From positions 1-64,000 of the forward strand of contig JAJFFH010000044.1 in the NCBI GenBank assembly GCA_021776735.1: a DNA stretch of 64,000 bases, written 5' to 3'. A program made the translations under genes and the position numbers. Each line of letters opens with the position of its first letter. The first letter of the stretch is position 1. The notes below the pieces were generated by a model. It was not told the DNA's origin, ran no database searches, and saw only the letters and a list, made by a program, of their open reading frames with translations. Shown here in pieces: positions 17,246 through 25,895 of this stretch. The stretch comes from Planctomycetota bacterium (GTDB lineage: Bacteria; Planctomycetota; PLA2).

Positions 17246-20200
17246 ATGTCTCGCGTCGTCGATTCGCGGCTCGATCTGCTCGAAGACAGGATCGAGCGGC
17301 GCCTCGACGCGACCGAACCCGACCCCGAAGAGGAAGCGCGCCATCTCGCGGGCGTCGAGCATGCCGTTCTCGAGGCAGTCCATGCCGCCCGCCAAGACGG
17401 CGGCGATCTGGCGGACGAACGCGGTGACCCCGTCCTGGCGGATCTCGCCCACTGGTCGAAGCTGTGCGCGCGCAAGGGCGCGCCCGACGCCGCCGCGCGC
17501 GCCGACGACCTGGCCGCGAGCCTGATCGAGGATCAGGCCAAGCGCTGGCGCGCCGACGCGCTCGACGATCTGGATCAAGCGAGCACGAACGATTGTTTTC
17601 ACCGGCTTGCCGAAGCACGCATGGTCGATCTGGGCGTCCTGATGGGCGGCCGCGCGAAAGCGCCCCTCGCCGGAGACTTGCCCGCCCTGCGCGAGGCGTT
17701 CCTGCGAGCGCTCGACCGTCGCGCGCCCGACGAGGCATTGCGGCGCGAATGGTCGATCGAGTTGCGCGACCGGGTCGACGTGGTCTTGACCTCGATCGAT
17801 GACGTGGAGCCCCGGCCGGCCCGCGCAATGCTGGACCGGCTCATCGACGACCTGCGGTGGCATGTCCGGCACGTCGAACCGAAGGGACTGCGCGGCGCCC
17901 GGCTGCGGCAACGCATCCGCCGACTCGAAGCGGAGCGCCAGGAACGCCGGCTCCAGGCGAAGCTCGAACATCGATTCGGGCGCAAGAACGTCGCGCGCTT
18001 CGAGCGCGGCATCCTGCTGCTGATCTTTCTCGTGCTCGGGCTGCTCGCGTTTGAAACCTGGTTCCTGCCAGCGCCCAGCGAGCAAACCGCCGCGCAACAC
18101 GAGTTGGCGTTTTGGCTGACCGTGATCGACACCGTCGCGTGCGGGATCTTTCTCTGGGAGTTCCTGGTCCGGATCTACTTCGTACGCCGCGCCCGGTGGC
18201 GGTGGTTCGTGCGCCATTTTTTCGTCGATCTCCTGCCGTCGATTCCGTTCGGCCTCGTCCTGTGGCACGGCGCCGACGCCGTCCGTTATGGTCGCGCGGC
18301 GCGCCTCGCCCGCTTCGGCCGTCTGTTCCGCTACGTTCGCATCTTGCGCCCGTTCATCCGCCTCGTCCGCGCGCTCGGGTTCTTGTCGCGCGGCATCGAC
18401 CGGCTCGCCCGCAAGTTCGGCGGACTGCTCAACCGCAACATCGTGCTGTATCCGACGCGGGAGGAACGCGCGCGCATGGCGGCCACGAACGAGACCACCG
18501 CCGTGCGCCTCCGCCGCCTGCAGTCCCACGTCAACGAGCGCTGGGAGCAGCTCCTCGCGGGCACGCCGCGCCTCCAACGCCCAGGCGTCGCCGTCGTTCG
18601 CGTCCAGCGGTTGCACGCCGTGCGCGATGCGGGTCTGCTCGAACGGGAGCCGGCGCGCGCCGCCCCGGGCGCCGGCCACGAACGCGACCTCTCCGCCGAA
18701 GCGGTACTGCACAACCTCGGCAACCTGACGCCGCAACAGCTTGAGGCGGAAGCCGGCCACGACTTCGTCGCCCGCGTCGCCCGCGCGGTCCGGCTCCTGA
18801 GCGTGCTGCGCTGGATGCCGTTCGTGGGCCGGTATGTGCCGCGCGTCCCCCGCGGCATGAGCGACGCCGACGCGGTCACGGCAGCCGCGCGCAAGTCCGC
18901 CGGCGAACTCCAGCGCCAACACGACCGCTACTTCTGGTTCGCGGATTTGTACGGCACCGTCACGCCCGCCCAGTTCGTCGATCGCGTCGGCTCCGCCATG
19001 GTCAAGGGCGCGAAGCGGCCGGCGGTAAGACTCCTCCTGTTCGGCCTCGCGTACCTCGTCGTCGTCGCGCTCTTGCCCGACGACTCGCGCCGCGACGCGA
19101 GCTCGTTCCTCGTCAAGGCGCACGACACCCTCGAGCGCATCGTCGGGACCGTCCTGAAAGTTCTCGGCGTCGTCTGCCTCGCCATCCTCGGCGTTGGCTG
19201 GTGGCTGCGCCGCGTCGCGGGCCAAGCCACCGAGTTCTTCTCGCAGTCCGCGCAGGCCCAGTTCCTCGCGTTGACCGAGTCGGTCAAGAGCCGTTGGATC
19301 GAACGTGACGCCGCCATCCTCGACCGCCGCGTTTTTGCCGCGGAAAAACAACTCCTTGAGGGACAGCATACGGACGGCGATTCACCGACCCCTCCTCCCC
19401 CCACCCGCGATTCCGACCCGTCCGCCGAGGCGCCGCAGGCGCACCCGCGGACCCCGACCCCGACACCGAACCCGACCCCGACACCGAACTCGGCGTCCGA
19501 CACACCCGCCACCGCGGCGCGGGCCAGATTCATCCGCGGCGTAGAAAGCTGGCTCAGGGGAGCACAGGGCAGCACGGGCCTGCACCGCGGGTTCGATCCC
19601 ATCGAGCGCGCGACGCTGCTCTATCGCGATGCCCTCGACGGCGCGCTCCTCGTCAACTCGGACACCCGCACGACCGGTCAGCTTCTCGGAAACCCGGCGC
19701 TGCGCAACTTGCGGCGCCTGTCGGGGCGCGTGTCACGACGCGAGCGCCGGGAGATGCAAAAGCTCGATCTGGACCGCCAGAAGTCGATGTTCCGCGGACC
19801 GTATCTTTGGTTTTCCCTGATCTGCCAAGCGGTCGAGCATGGTGTGGCGCGACTGCTCGTCGACTACAACCGCCATGCGCTGCCGCTCGACCAGCTCGAG
19901 ACCGCGTCCGCGGACGAACGGGCGCAGTACGAACTCTGGCTTTCGTCCAACAAGGTGCAGGACGTCAAGACGGACCGGGTCGTGTACGTCACGACGGACT
20001 TCATGTGCCTGCACTTTCTCGACGAGGACGCCGAGCGCGACGGGGAGGTCGAGATTCGGTTCGGCGCCCCGGTCGCCGCGCGCCTCAAGCGGGACCGGCG
20101 CGACCTGTTCCGGCGGCTGTTCGGCACGTTTCCGCTCCACAAACGTCCGCACGACGAACGGGTCATCAATCTCTACCGGGTCTATCAGGGTTGGCTCGCG

Positions 20201-21133
20201 GGTGGACGCGCGTTGCTCATTCCGCTCCGCGCGTTGTGGGTGGCGATCAAGTTCGCGAGCCGGTTCGTCGTCTGGGTCGCGCGGTGCGTGGACGACATCC
20301 GTCGTCCGCGCTTTCAGGTCGACGACGCGGCCGTCGAGGGAGCGGACTTCCATGCCGCGCAACGCAAGATCGCGCGCATGCGCCTGCCGATCGCGCTGGC
20401 CGCGCTGCGCCTGCGGGCGCGGTTCGATCCGGAGTACGCCGGTCCCAACCTGCCCGACCGCGACGACACGGGCATCGACGGCGACGCTGATTCCGACCTG
20501 AAGTTTCTCGGCGCGGACAGCGCCACAAAAAGCGAGTTGCGCGAGGAGCGCCTGCGCGCCGGACGCGACATGGTGCGTCTCGGGCGGCTGATCGACGGCG
20601 GACTCTGGCAGCGGATCGGCAAGCATCTCGCTCTGCCCGAATCACACTTCGGGAGCGAGCATCTGCGCGCCGCGGCGGTTGCCTACCTCGGCGACATCAA
20701 GCATGTCCGCCGCCATCTGTCGGCCCCGGAAATCCTCGAAGCGGTGTACGGCGAAGCCACCTCCGAGGTGGAGCGACCGCGACGCTGGTGGCCCCAGCTC
20801 CGCCTGCGCATTCGCTTTGGCCGCTACTGGAAGCAAAACGGTCAAGGCGACGATCCCGACGCGAAGCGCGCGGCGTGGCGCGCCACCGCACACAACGCCG
20901 ACGGCGTCGCGGACGCCCTGAATGCCTGGTCGGAACACGGCCAAAAGGCCCGCGAGATCGGCGAAGAAATCATGGCCGAACTCCTGCGCCATCCCGAACG
21001 CCTGACCGAGCAGCTCGTGACCCTGAGAATCGTCCAAACGCTGTCGCTGATCGACGTCCAAAACTACCGCGAACACGTCTATCGCCTGGGCCGCTACGAA
21101 GACTCCGGCGACCCGCCTCCGCAGGCGCTCTGA
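17246..21133 (+). CDS. Giant membrane protein with a voltage-sensor domain but no pore
   Basis: 1295 residues. Residues 1-250 are charged and helical. Residues ~252-375 match a four-helix voltage sensor: S1 ~252-274; S2 ~289-312 with FLWEFLVR, like F-x-x-E-F-x-x-R of Kv channels; S3 with Asp328 in FFVDLLPSIPF; and S4 with arginines at 347, 350, 353, 356, 359, 362, 365, 368, 372 and 375. No selectivity filter or pore loop follows. Two more hydrophobic segments are at ~590-612 and ~630-655. A Pro/Thr/Asn-rich linker (TPTPTPNPTPTPN) at ~730-750 starts at a dispersed-repeat copy. The C-terminal ~530 residues match nothing I recognise. It is likely co-transcribed with the MscS gene. Confidence 0.8.
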   Translation: MSRVVDSRLDLLEDRIERRLDATEPDPEEEARHLAGVEHAVLEAVHAARQDGGDLADERGDPVLADLAHWSKLCARKGAPDAAARADDLAASLIEDQAKRWRADALDDLDQASTNDCFHRLAEARMVDLGVLMGGRAKAPLAGDLPALREAFLRALDRRAPDEALRREWSIELRDRVDVVLTSIDDVEPRPARAMLDRLIDDLRWHVRHVEPKGLRGARLRQRIRRLEAERQERRLQAKLEHRFGRKNVARFERGILLLIFLVLGLLAFETWFLPAPSEQTAAQHELAFWLTVIDTVACGIFLWEFLVRIYFVRRARWRWFVRHFFVDLLPSIPFGLVLWHGADAVRYGRAARLARFGRLFRYVRILRPFIRLVRALGFLSRGIDRLARKFGGLLNRNIVLYPTREERARMAATNETTAVRLRRLQSHVNERWEQLLAGTPRLQRPGVAVVRVQRLHAVRDAGLLEREPARAAPGAGHERDLSAEAVLHNLGNLTPQQLEAEAGHDFVARVARAVRLLSVLRWMPFVGRYVPRVPRGMSDADAVTAAARKSAGELQRQHDRYFWFADLYGTVTPAQFVDRVGSAMVKGAKRPAVRLLLFGLAYLVVVALLPDDSRRDASSFLVKAHDTLERIVGTVLKVLGVVCLAILGVGWWLRRVAGQATEFFSQSAQAQFLALTESVKSRWIERDAAILDRRVFAAEKQLLEGQHTDGDSPTPPPPTRDSDPSAEAPQAHPRTPTPTPNPTPTPNSASDTPATAARARFIRGVESWLRGAQGSTGLHRGFDPIERATLLYRDALDGALLVNSDTRTTGQLLGNPALRNLRRLSGRVSRRERREMQKLDLDRQKSMFRGPYLWFSLICQAVEHGVARLLVDYNRHALPLDQLETASADERAQYELWLSSNKVQDVKTDRVVYVTTDFMCLHFLDEDAERDGEVEIRFGAPVAARLKRDRRDLFRRLFGTFPLHKRPHDERVINLYRVYQGWLAGGRALLIPLRALWVAIKFASRFVVWVARCVDDIRRPRFQVDDAAVEGADFHAAQRKIARMRLPIALAALRLRARFDPEYAGPNLPDRDDTGIDGDADSDLKFLGADSATKSELREERLRAGRDMVRLGRLIDGGLWQRIGKHLALPESHFGSEHLRAAAVAYLGDIKHVRRHLSAPEILEAVYGEATSEVERPRRWWPQLRLRIRFGRYWKQNGQGDDPDAKRAAWRATAHNADGVADALNAWSEHGQKAREIGEEIMAELLRHPERLTEQLVTLRIVQTLSLIDVQNYREHVYRLGRYEDSGDPPPQAL
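19365..19383 (+). repeat. 19-bp dispersed repeat, copy 4 (16/19)
   Basis: In frame in the giant voltage-sensor protein, encoding HTDGDS at the start of its Pro/Thr-rich linker. Confidence 0.75.
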
Positions 21134-21214
21134 ACTGTTTTGCTCCTCGTCGAACAGAATCCACACTCCATTCGGAGTGACTCCGAGCGTTTCAGCCTTC
21201 AGAAAGATTCGGAC

Positions 21215-22000
21215 TCATCCGTCCCTCCGCCGCGCCCGAATCACGCAGACCTCGTACGGGCGCACGATCGTGCCGCCCTGTTCTTCGATGCGCTTCTTGA
21301 TCGCCGCAAAGAACGGGTGCTGCACGTCCGGCGGCAGCGCGCCGTGGTCCGATGTTGTCGCCAGCCAGTCGACGTAGCCCTGCGCCGTGTAGGTACGATC
21401 GTCGCGCCAGGTGCGCACCTCGGTCGGCACCAAGTGCCCACCCAACGACACTTCCGCGCGCATGCGCTCCAGACGTTCCGCCGCCGGCAGCAGATCGCCG
21501 CCACCTTCGCCGGTGCCGGGCCAGTGCTTGCGGTACAAATCGTCCGCCTCCGTCCAGTTGTTGTGGACAAAACACTGGATGATCGCGAGGCGGCCGTCCG
21601 GCTTCAGCGCCCGCGCCACGCGCGCATGCCGGTCCTCGCGCGCGCCGGTCCCCTCGTACCCGAGCCAGTGCCACGCCTGGGCGACGTACACGAGATCGAA
21701 CGCGCCGGGCTCCGGCTCGAAGTCCTGAAACCGCGCGCACACAAACTCGATCGGCCGACCACGCGTGCGCTCCGCGACGAACTCGAGCAACCGCGCTCCC
21801 CGATCGACGCACGTCACGGACAACCCGCGGTCAAGCACCGGCAACGTCGCGTACCCGGTCCCGCACGCAACCTCGAGCGCACGCGCGCCAACCGGCAAAC
21901 CCTCGACGACGAAATCGATCACGTCGTCCGAGTAGCCGGGCCGCGCCCGGTGATACGCCTCGGGATCGCGATCAAAAACACCCACGTCACGCTCGACCAT
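21215..22000 (-). CDS. Class I SAM-dependent methyltransferase
   Basis: 261 residues. The SAM-binding motif I is [14 protein letters not shown] at ~40-53. The conserved N-terminal [15 protein letters not shown] and motif [13 protein letters not shown] are typical of the UbiE/Methyltransf_11-like group (the AWHW motif occurs in trans-aconitate and related enzymes). The substrate is unknown. I start at ATG 22000 ([10 protein letters not shown]); ATG 22012 is also possible. The open frame extends to 22084 through a dispersed repeat. It ends convergently with the giant protein gene, 81 bp away, and is divergent from upp. Confidence 0.88.
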   Translation of the reverse strand: MVERDVGVFDRDPEAYHRARPGYSDDVIDFVVEGLPVGARALEVACGTGYATLPVLDRGLSVTCVDRGARLLEFVAERTRGRPIEFVCARFQDFEPEPGAFDLVYVAQAWHWLGYEGTGAREDRHARVARALKPDGRLAIIQCFVHNNWTEADDLYRKHWPGTGEGGGDLLPAAERLERMRAEVSLGGHLVPTEVRTWRDDRTYTAQGYVDWLATTSDHGALPPDVQHPFFAAIKKRIEEQGGTIVRPYEVCVIRARRRDG

Positions 22001-22058
22001 GAGGCCGATCATACGCACGGGGTGTACGCACGGGGTCAGGGAGCCAAGCCGCGAAGAG

Positions 22059-22103
22059 AGCAAACGGACGGCTGTGTTTCGCAAACATCGCCGTCCGTCC
22101 GCT
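22059..22103. repeat. Inverted pair of the dispersed repeat forming a long hairpin
   Basis: Copies at 22059-22077 (+, 17/19) and 22085-22103 (-, 17/19) face each other. Together with the bases between them they can fold into one hairpin: an outer 3-bp closing stem, two mismatches, a 9-bp stem ACGGACGGC/GCCGTCCGT interrupted near its inner end, then TGTTT/AAACA around a CGC loop. It lies between the divergent starts of the methyltransferase (22000) and upp (22146), so it sits in the promoter/leader region of both. The arrangement resembles REP pairs of other bacteria. Confidence 0.85.
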
Positions 22104-22145
22104 TTCTCCTGTCTTCGCCGGCCCCAACCATGGCACCCTGTTGCG

Positions 22146-22772
22146 ATGGGTTTTCACGCGATCCGGCACCCCCTGGTCCGTCACAAGCTCGGGCTCTTAC
22201 GCCGCCACGACACGGGGACCGCCGCGTTTCGCGACCTGACGCGCGAGATCACGTACCTGCTCGCCTACGAGGCGTTCTCGGATCTGGCTCTGGAGGACGC
22301 GACCGTCGAGGGCTGGGCCGGCCCGGTCGCGGTGCGAAAGCTCTCCGGCAAGAAAATCGCGGTCGTGCCGATTCTGCGCGCCGGGCTCGGGATGCTACCG
22401 GGCGTACTGGACCTGATCCCATCGGCGCGCGTCAACGTCGTCGGGCTGTACCGCGACGAGGAGACGCTGCGGCCTGTTCACTACTACACAAAGCTGTCGC
22501 GCGACATCGAGCAGCGCAGCGCGTGCATCCTCGACCCGATGCTTGCGACCGGCAACTCGCTCATGGCCGCGATCGAAGGTCTCAAGAAGGCCGGTTGCCG
22601 AAGCATCCGAATGCTCTGCCTTGTTGCCGCGCCGGAAGGCGTCGCCAAACTCGAGGCTTCCCATCCCGACGTGGAGGTCTACGCCGCGGCACTCGACGAA
22701 CGCTTGAACGACGACGGGTTCATCCTGCCCGGACTCGGCGACGCCGGCGATCGACTCTTCGGAACGCGGTGA
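22146..22772 (+). CDS. upp: Uracil phosphoribosyltransferase
   Basis: 208 residues, normal length. It converts uracil and PRPP to UMP in pyrimidine salvage. Diagnostic motifs: [12 protein letters not shown] at the N terminus, [28 protein letters not shown], and the PRPP-binding loop [10 protein letters not shown]. The C-terminal uracil-binding part ends in [13 protein letters not shown] 22146 is chosen because [15 protein letters not shown] matches the family start. Confidence 0.97.
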   Translation: MGFHAIRHPLVRHKLGLLRRHDTGTAAFRDLTREITYLLAYEAFSDLALEDATVEGWAGPVAVRKLSGKKIAVVPILRAGLGMLPGVLDLIPSARVNVVGLYRDEETLRPVHYYTKLSRDIEQRSACILDPMLATGNSLMAAIEGLKKAGCRSIRMLCLVAAPEGVAKLEASHPDVEVYAAALDERLNDDGFILPGLGDAGDRLFGTR

Positions 22773-22836
22773 GCGACGGCCGGCGATTCGAAAGAAAGTT
22801 GAACGGCCCGGGACGAGGGCCGACCATGGAGGCGCG

Positions 22837-23169
22837 TTGGAGAGTCCCCTGCAATCCCTGTTCGGCTGCCAATCGGCCATGCTGGTCATGCTGTACCTCT
22901 TCCACCATGGAGAGCTGTACCCGGCCGGGATGGCCCGGGACATGCGCCTGTCGTGCGACCAGGTTCAGCGTCAACTGGACAAGTTCGCGTTTGCCGGCTT
23001 CCTCGTCTCGAAGAGGGTCGGCGCCAAGCGGATCTATGAGTTCAATCCCGAGCAGACCGGAATCAAGGAGCTGAAGAGGCTCCTCAAGGCGTTTCACGAC
23101 GCCCTGCCGAAAGACGAACAGCGAAGCCTGTTCCCCGCCCGAGAGCGCCCCGCCAGTCGCAGGCGCTGA
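22837..23169 (+). CDS. Small winged-helix DNA-binding protein
   Basis: 110 residues. It begins at TTG 22837, preceded by GGAGG four bases upstream. The sequence LFGCQSAMLVMLYLFHHGEL, then MARDMRLSCDQVQRQLDKF and a wing around KRVGAKRIYEFNP is the winged-helix type found in small transcription regulators, often linked to nucleotidyltransferase genes. No such partner is adjacent here. The basic tail ASRRR ends the protein. A 6-bp stem (CGGCCC/GGGCCG, 22804-22822) lies in the leader. Target unknown. Confidence 0.75.
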   Translation: MESPLQSLFGCQSAMLVMLYLFHHGELYPAGMARDMRLSCDQVQRQLDKFAFAGFLVSKRVGAKRIYEFNPEQTGIKELKRLLKAFHDALPKDEQRSLFPARERPASRRR

Positions 23170-23226
23170 GCCGCGAGGCTGGGCGTCAACAGGACTTGAC
23201 CGCTCGGCAAGACGAGCGCAACGTGC

Positions 23227-24189
23227 TCACTCGCGCGGGCCGATGCGCTGGAGCGCCCGCTTGGCGGCTGCGGCTACCTCGGGGTTGTCGTCCTTGCGTG
23301 CGGCGCGGAGGGCGCGGATCGCCGCTGCCTCGTGCGCTCGTTGACGGGGCTTCGCGGCAAAGCCCGGCGGGTAGCGGTAGGGCGTGAGCAGCGACAGCAC
23401 GGCCATCGCCGTCGAATAGACGCGTCCGCCGTCGCCGCCCCATACGCCGGTCGGCGGCCAGGAGCCGTTCGTTTCCTGGGCGGCCACGTACACCTTGCGG
23501 AGCGCCTTCTCCCATTTCCGCCAGGCCTTTGCGTCATGCTGGTAAACCGCAAGCGAGCCGAACTGATGGTAGAGCTGGTCGCGCCCGCCGAGGTTCCAGG
23601 TTGGCAGGATTCTCATGCAGAGCTCGATGCTCTTCGGCAGCGTTTCGCTCGCATGCGCGGCCCCCCCGAGGAGCTGCCGGCACCACGCGCCCGCAGCGGT
23701 CATGGCCTGCGATTTCTCCGCAAGGTAGATCTCCTGCCTGCCCTCGGGCCGTGCGGACGAACCGCCCGGGTAGTTGTAGCCGATTTGACCGAAGACCGGG
23801 TCCGTCATGGAGTCGATCCAGCGCGCGACGCCGTCGTACGTCGCCGGTTCCACGTTGGCTCCCTCGGCAAGAGCGATGGTCGCAAACGCGTGATAGGACT
23901 GGAACGAATGGCTGCGCTGCGAGCCGATGACACCGTCGGTGTCCTGTGTCTTCAGCAGGTAGTCGAGTCCGTGCCGCACGGTCGCGCTGTCCGTCACGCC
24001 CGCCCCGAGCAACGCCCAAAGCGCCAGACCCGTCACGCCGGGGTCAAAGAGAGGCTGGCCCCCGTGCTTGTCGCTGTCCCAGAGGCCACTCTTCTCCTGG
24101 TGCTCCTCGAGCCAGCGCAGCCCGGACTCGGCCGCCTTGCGCACGTCCGTCGGCGCGCGCTTTTTCCAGACCCCGCGCAACTCGCGCAC
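23227..24189 (-). CDS. Prenyltransferase/squalene-cyclase-like alpha-toroid domain, probable C-terminal part of a frameshifted gene
   Basis: 320 codons from GTG 24189. The frame resembles the alpha/alpha-toroid repeats of squalene-cyclase/prenyltransferase families as used in secreted planctomycete proteins: ESGLRWLEEHQEKSGLWDSD, GVTGLALWALLGAGV, HGLDYLLKTQDTDGVIG, HAFATIALAEGANVE and YSTAMAVLSLLTPY. Catalytic DXDD or metal motifs of true cyclases or prenyltransferases are not seen, so a structural or binding role is likelier. The frame stays open upstream of the GTG and overlaps the HEAT frame by 157 bp. A single-base shift near 24195-24210 would join them into one HEAT-toroid protein. Confidence 0.7.
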   Translation of the reverse strand: MRELRGVWKKRAPTDVRKAAESGLRWLEEHQEKSGLWDSDKHGGQPLFDPGVTGLALWALLGAGVTDSATVRHGLDYLLKTQDTDGVIGSQRSHSFQSYHAFATIALAEGANVEPATYDGVARWIDSMTDPVFGQIGYNYPGGSSARPEGRQEIYLAEKSQAMTAAGAWCRQLLGGAAHASETLPKSIELCMRILPTWNLGGRDQLYHQFGSLAVYQHDAKAWRKWEKALRKVYVAAQETNGSWPPTGVWGGDGGRVYSTAMAVLSLLTPYRYPPGFAAKPRQRAHEAAAIRALRAARKDDNPEVAAAAKRALQRIGPRE

Positions 24190-25106
24190 GTACGCCCGGG
24201 ACGCACGATCGTGCCGAGGGCGCGCGCCGCGGCGCGGCGGGTCTCGGGCGCCTCGTCACCGAGAAGGCCGACGAGATCCTCGACCGCCGGTTCCGCCGCC
24301 GCGGCCATGCGGCCGAGCGCGTCGGCCGCCGCCGCTCGGGCTGCGGGATCCGCAAGGAGCGCCCGCAACTGCTTCAGGGCTGGCGCCGCGTCCCCGCCGG
24401 TCGCCCATGCGCCGTAGAAAGCGGCGGCGCGAACCGCGACATCCTTGTCCTCTTGGCCCTTCGCAAGAATGTCGCGCGCCCCGTCCACGCCGAGCTGCCC
24501 CAGGCTGACGAGCACCGCGGCGCGCACGGTTGAGTCCGAATCGTTCGCGGCGGCAAGGAGCGCGCTCGACACCTCGTTGCGCGGGTCGGGTCGATGGCGC
24601 AGAGCCTCGTTGCGCGCCAAGCGCCCGAGCGCCGTGGCTGCCGCCAGACGAACCGCGGCGGACTTGTCCATCAGGCACGCCCGAAGACCTCGCAGCGTGT
24701 CCGCCCGCTTGTCCGCCCAGCGCATCCGCAGCAAGACCCCGATTGCAGCGCGCCGCTGGAACGGCGTCCCGTCCTCAAGTAGACCGTGGAGTTGCTTGAC
24801 GGCGGGACCGCCCATTCGGTAGAGCGCCTCGGCTGCGCCTTCGTGCTCGGGGCTTGGTGTCGAATCGAGGCGCTTGGCGAGACCGGCGACCGCGGGAGCG
24901 CCGTACGCTGCAAGTCCGTCGATAAACCCGTTTCGCAGCGTCCGCGACTTGGACGTGAGCCCGGCAAACAACGCGGCGCCGACCGCGTCGAAGCCCACGC
25001 CGGTCCTGCCGATTGCGCGCGCGGCCACCGCGCGCACCTCGTCGCTGGAATCGTTGAGCACTGTCCTGGTCAGCGCCGGAGCTGCCGCGACAGCTTTCTT
25101 GCCCAT
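24033..25106 (-). CDS. HEAT-repeat protein, probable N-terminal part of a frameshifted gene
   Basis: 357 codons. Clear HEAT/PBS-lyase-like repeats span ~10-295, for example DSSDEVRAVAARAIGRTG, DKSAAVRLAAATALGRLA and EAPETRRAAARALGTIV. After residue ~300 the frame turns into Arg/Cys/Ser-rich out-of-frame translation, while the toroid frame downstream becomes coding-like at the same point. The likely true product is HEAT plus toroid. Upstream of ATG 25106 the frame is open to about 25206 and still reads like a repeat helix (VPTVREGICRALARMGKK) but offers no standard start, so the N terminus may also be damaged. Confidence 0.65.
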   Translation of the reverse strand: MGKKAVAAAPALTRTVLNDSSDEVRAVAARAIGRTGVGFDAVGAALFAGLTSKSRTLRNGFIDGLAAYGAPAVAGLAKRLDSTPSPEHEGAAEALYRMGGPAVKQLHGLLEDGTPFQRRAAIGVLLRMRWADKRADTLRGLRACLMDKSAAVRLAAATALGRLARNEALRHRPDPRNEVSSALLAAANDSDSTVRAAVLVSLGQLGVDGARDILAKGQEDKDVAVRAAAFYGAWATGGDAAPALKQLRALLADPAARAAAADALGRMAAAAEPAVEDLVGLLGDEAPETRRAAARALGTIVRPGRTCASCAGSGKSARRRTCARRPSPGCAGSRSTRRRVASGTATSTGASLSLTPA

Positions 25107-25305
25107 CCGCGCGAGAGCGCGGCAGATTCCCTCGCGGACCGTCGGGACCTTCGATGTTGGCCGCGGAAAAATCAGGAGCGGTAGGAAGACCGATCCCGGA
25201 TTACGTCAGTGTCCAGGACCACGCCCAGCACGGGCTCGCCCCGGTCTACCTAGCCCGATTACTCGGCTCCCTCAAGGTGCCGCCCCCCGCCCCCCAAAGA
25301 AGTTC

Positions 25306-25349
25306 TTGACCGGATATACATACTTAGTATCTATATCGAGTATGTATAT
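25306..25349 (+). promoter_or_regulatory. Promoter with overlapping palindromic operator for the PadR-ABC operon
   Basis: An AT-rich island in otherwise GC-rich DNA. TTGACC (25306-25311) is a good -35 element, with a -10 candidate near 25329-25337 (TCTATA/TATATC). A 10-bp perfect inverted repeat, ATATACATAC (25314-25323) and GTATGTATAT (25340-25349), brackets the -10 region with 16 bp between arms. This matches the ATAC/GTAT-rich dyads bound by PadR-family repressors. It lies directly upstream of the PadR gene, suggesting autorepression. Confidence 0.75.
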
Positions 25350-25376
25350 GGTCTCGAACGACGGGGAGCCCTGGAA

Positions 25377-25895
25377 TTGTCCGTAAGACAGGCGCTTTTG
25401 GGTCTTCTCGCCGGCGGTGCGCGCCATGGGTATGAGCTGCGCGCAGCGTACGAGGGGCGTCTCGTGCCCCAGGGTCGGCTCAACATCGGGCAGGTCTACA
25501 CAACGCTCGAGCGGCTCGAGCGGGACGGGCTTGTGCAGCACGAGCGCGTGGTCGGCACCGACGGTCACGGTCGCGATCGGAAGGTCTACGCCCTGACGCC
25601 GGAAGGTCATGCGGAGCTTCACACCTGGCTCGCCGAGCCTTCGCCGGTGCGGCTCGACCTGCGCAACGAAGTGTTCTTGAAGATCGTTTTGGCGCGACGG
25701 ATCGAAGGGGTCGACGCGCGGGGCGTCGTCGATCGAGAGCGGCGCGCGGCGTTCGAACGGCTGCACGAGGTCACCCAGGCGCGCGCGCGTGCGGAGGACG
25801 CGTCGCTGGAGGACGACCTGCTGCTTGACCTGGCGGCGCTGCGTCTCCAGGCCTTCTTGAAATGGCTCGATCACTGCGAGGAGAAGTTGTCATGA
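25377..25895 (+). CDS. PadR-family transcriptional repressor
   Basis: 172 residues. The winged helix occupies ~1-90: RQALLGLLAGGARHGYELRA, then GRLNIGQVYTTLERLERDGLV and KVYALTPEGHAEL, typical PadR sequence. The C-terminal ~75 residues form the helical dimerisation part. Start is TTG 25377 with GGGGAG upstream; nearby ATGs are out of frame. It overlaps the ABC ATPase gene (ATGA). PadR proteins often control drug or peptide exporters encoded in the same operon, with the transported compound releasing repression. Confidence 0.92.
   Translation: MSVRQALLGLLAGGARHGYELRAAYEGRLVPQGRLNIGQVYTTLERLERDGLVQHERVVGTDGHGRDRKVYALTPEGHAELHTWLAEPSPVRLDLRNEVFLKIVLARRIEGVDARGVVDRERRAAFERLHEVTQARARAEDASLEDDLLLDLAALRLQAFLKWLDHCEEKLS

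Noticed and set aside
18284..18700. Potassium channel in the giant protein
   Set aside because: The voltage sensor is clear but no selectivity-filter sequence or pore helix follows S4.
15425..19369. Very long minus-strand open frame upstream of asnB
   Set aside because: It lies antisense to the MscS and voltage-sensor genes, its translation is repetitive Arg/Asp/Gln-rich sequence without motifs, and AsnB must begin with Met-Cys at 15424. A high-GC shadow.
23227..24189. Active terpene cyclase or prenyltransferase
   Set aside because: Only toroid-type repeats are present; no DXDD, QW series or zinc-ligand motifs, and the gene is probably broken.
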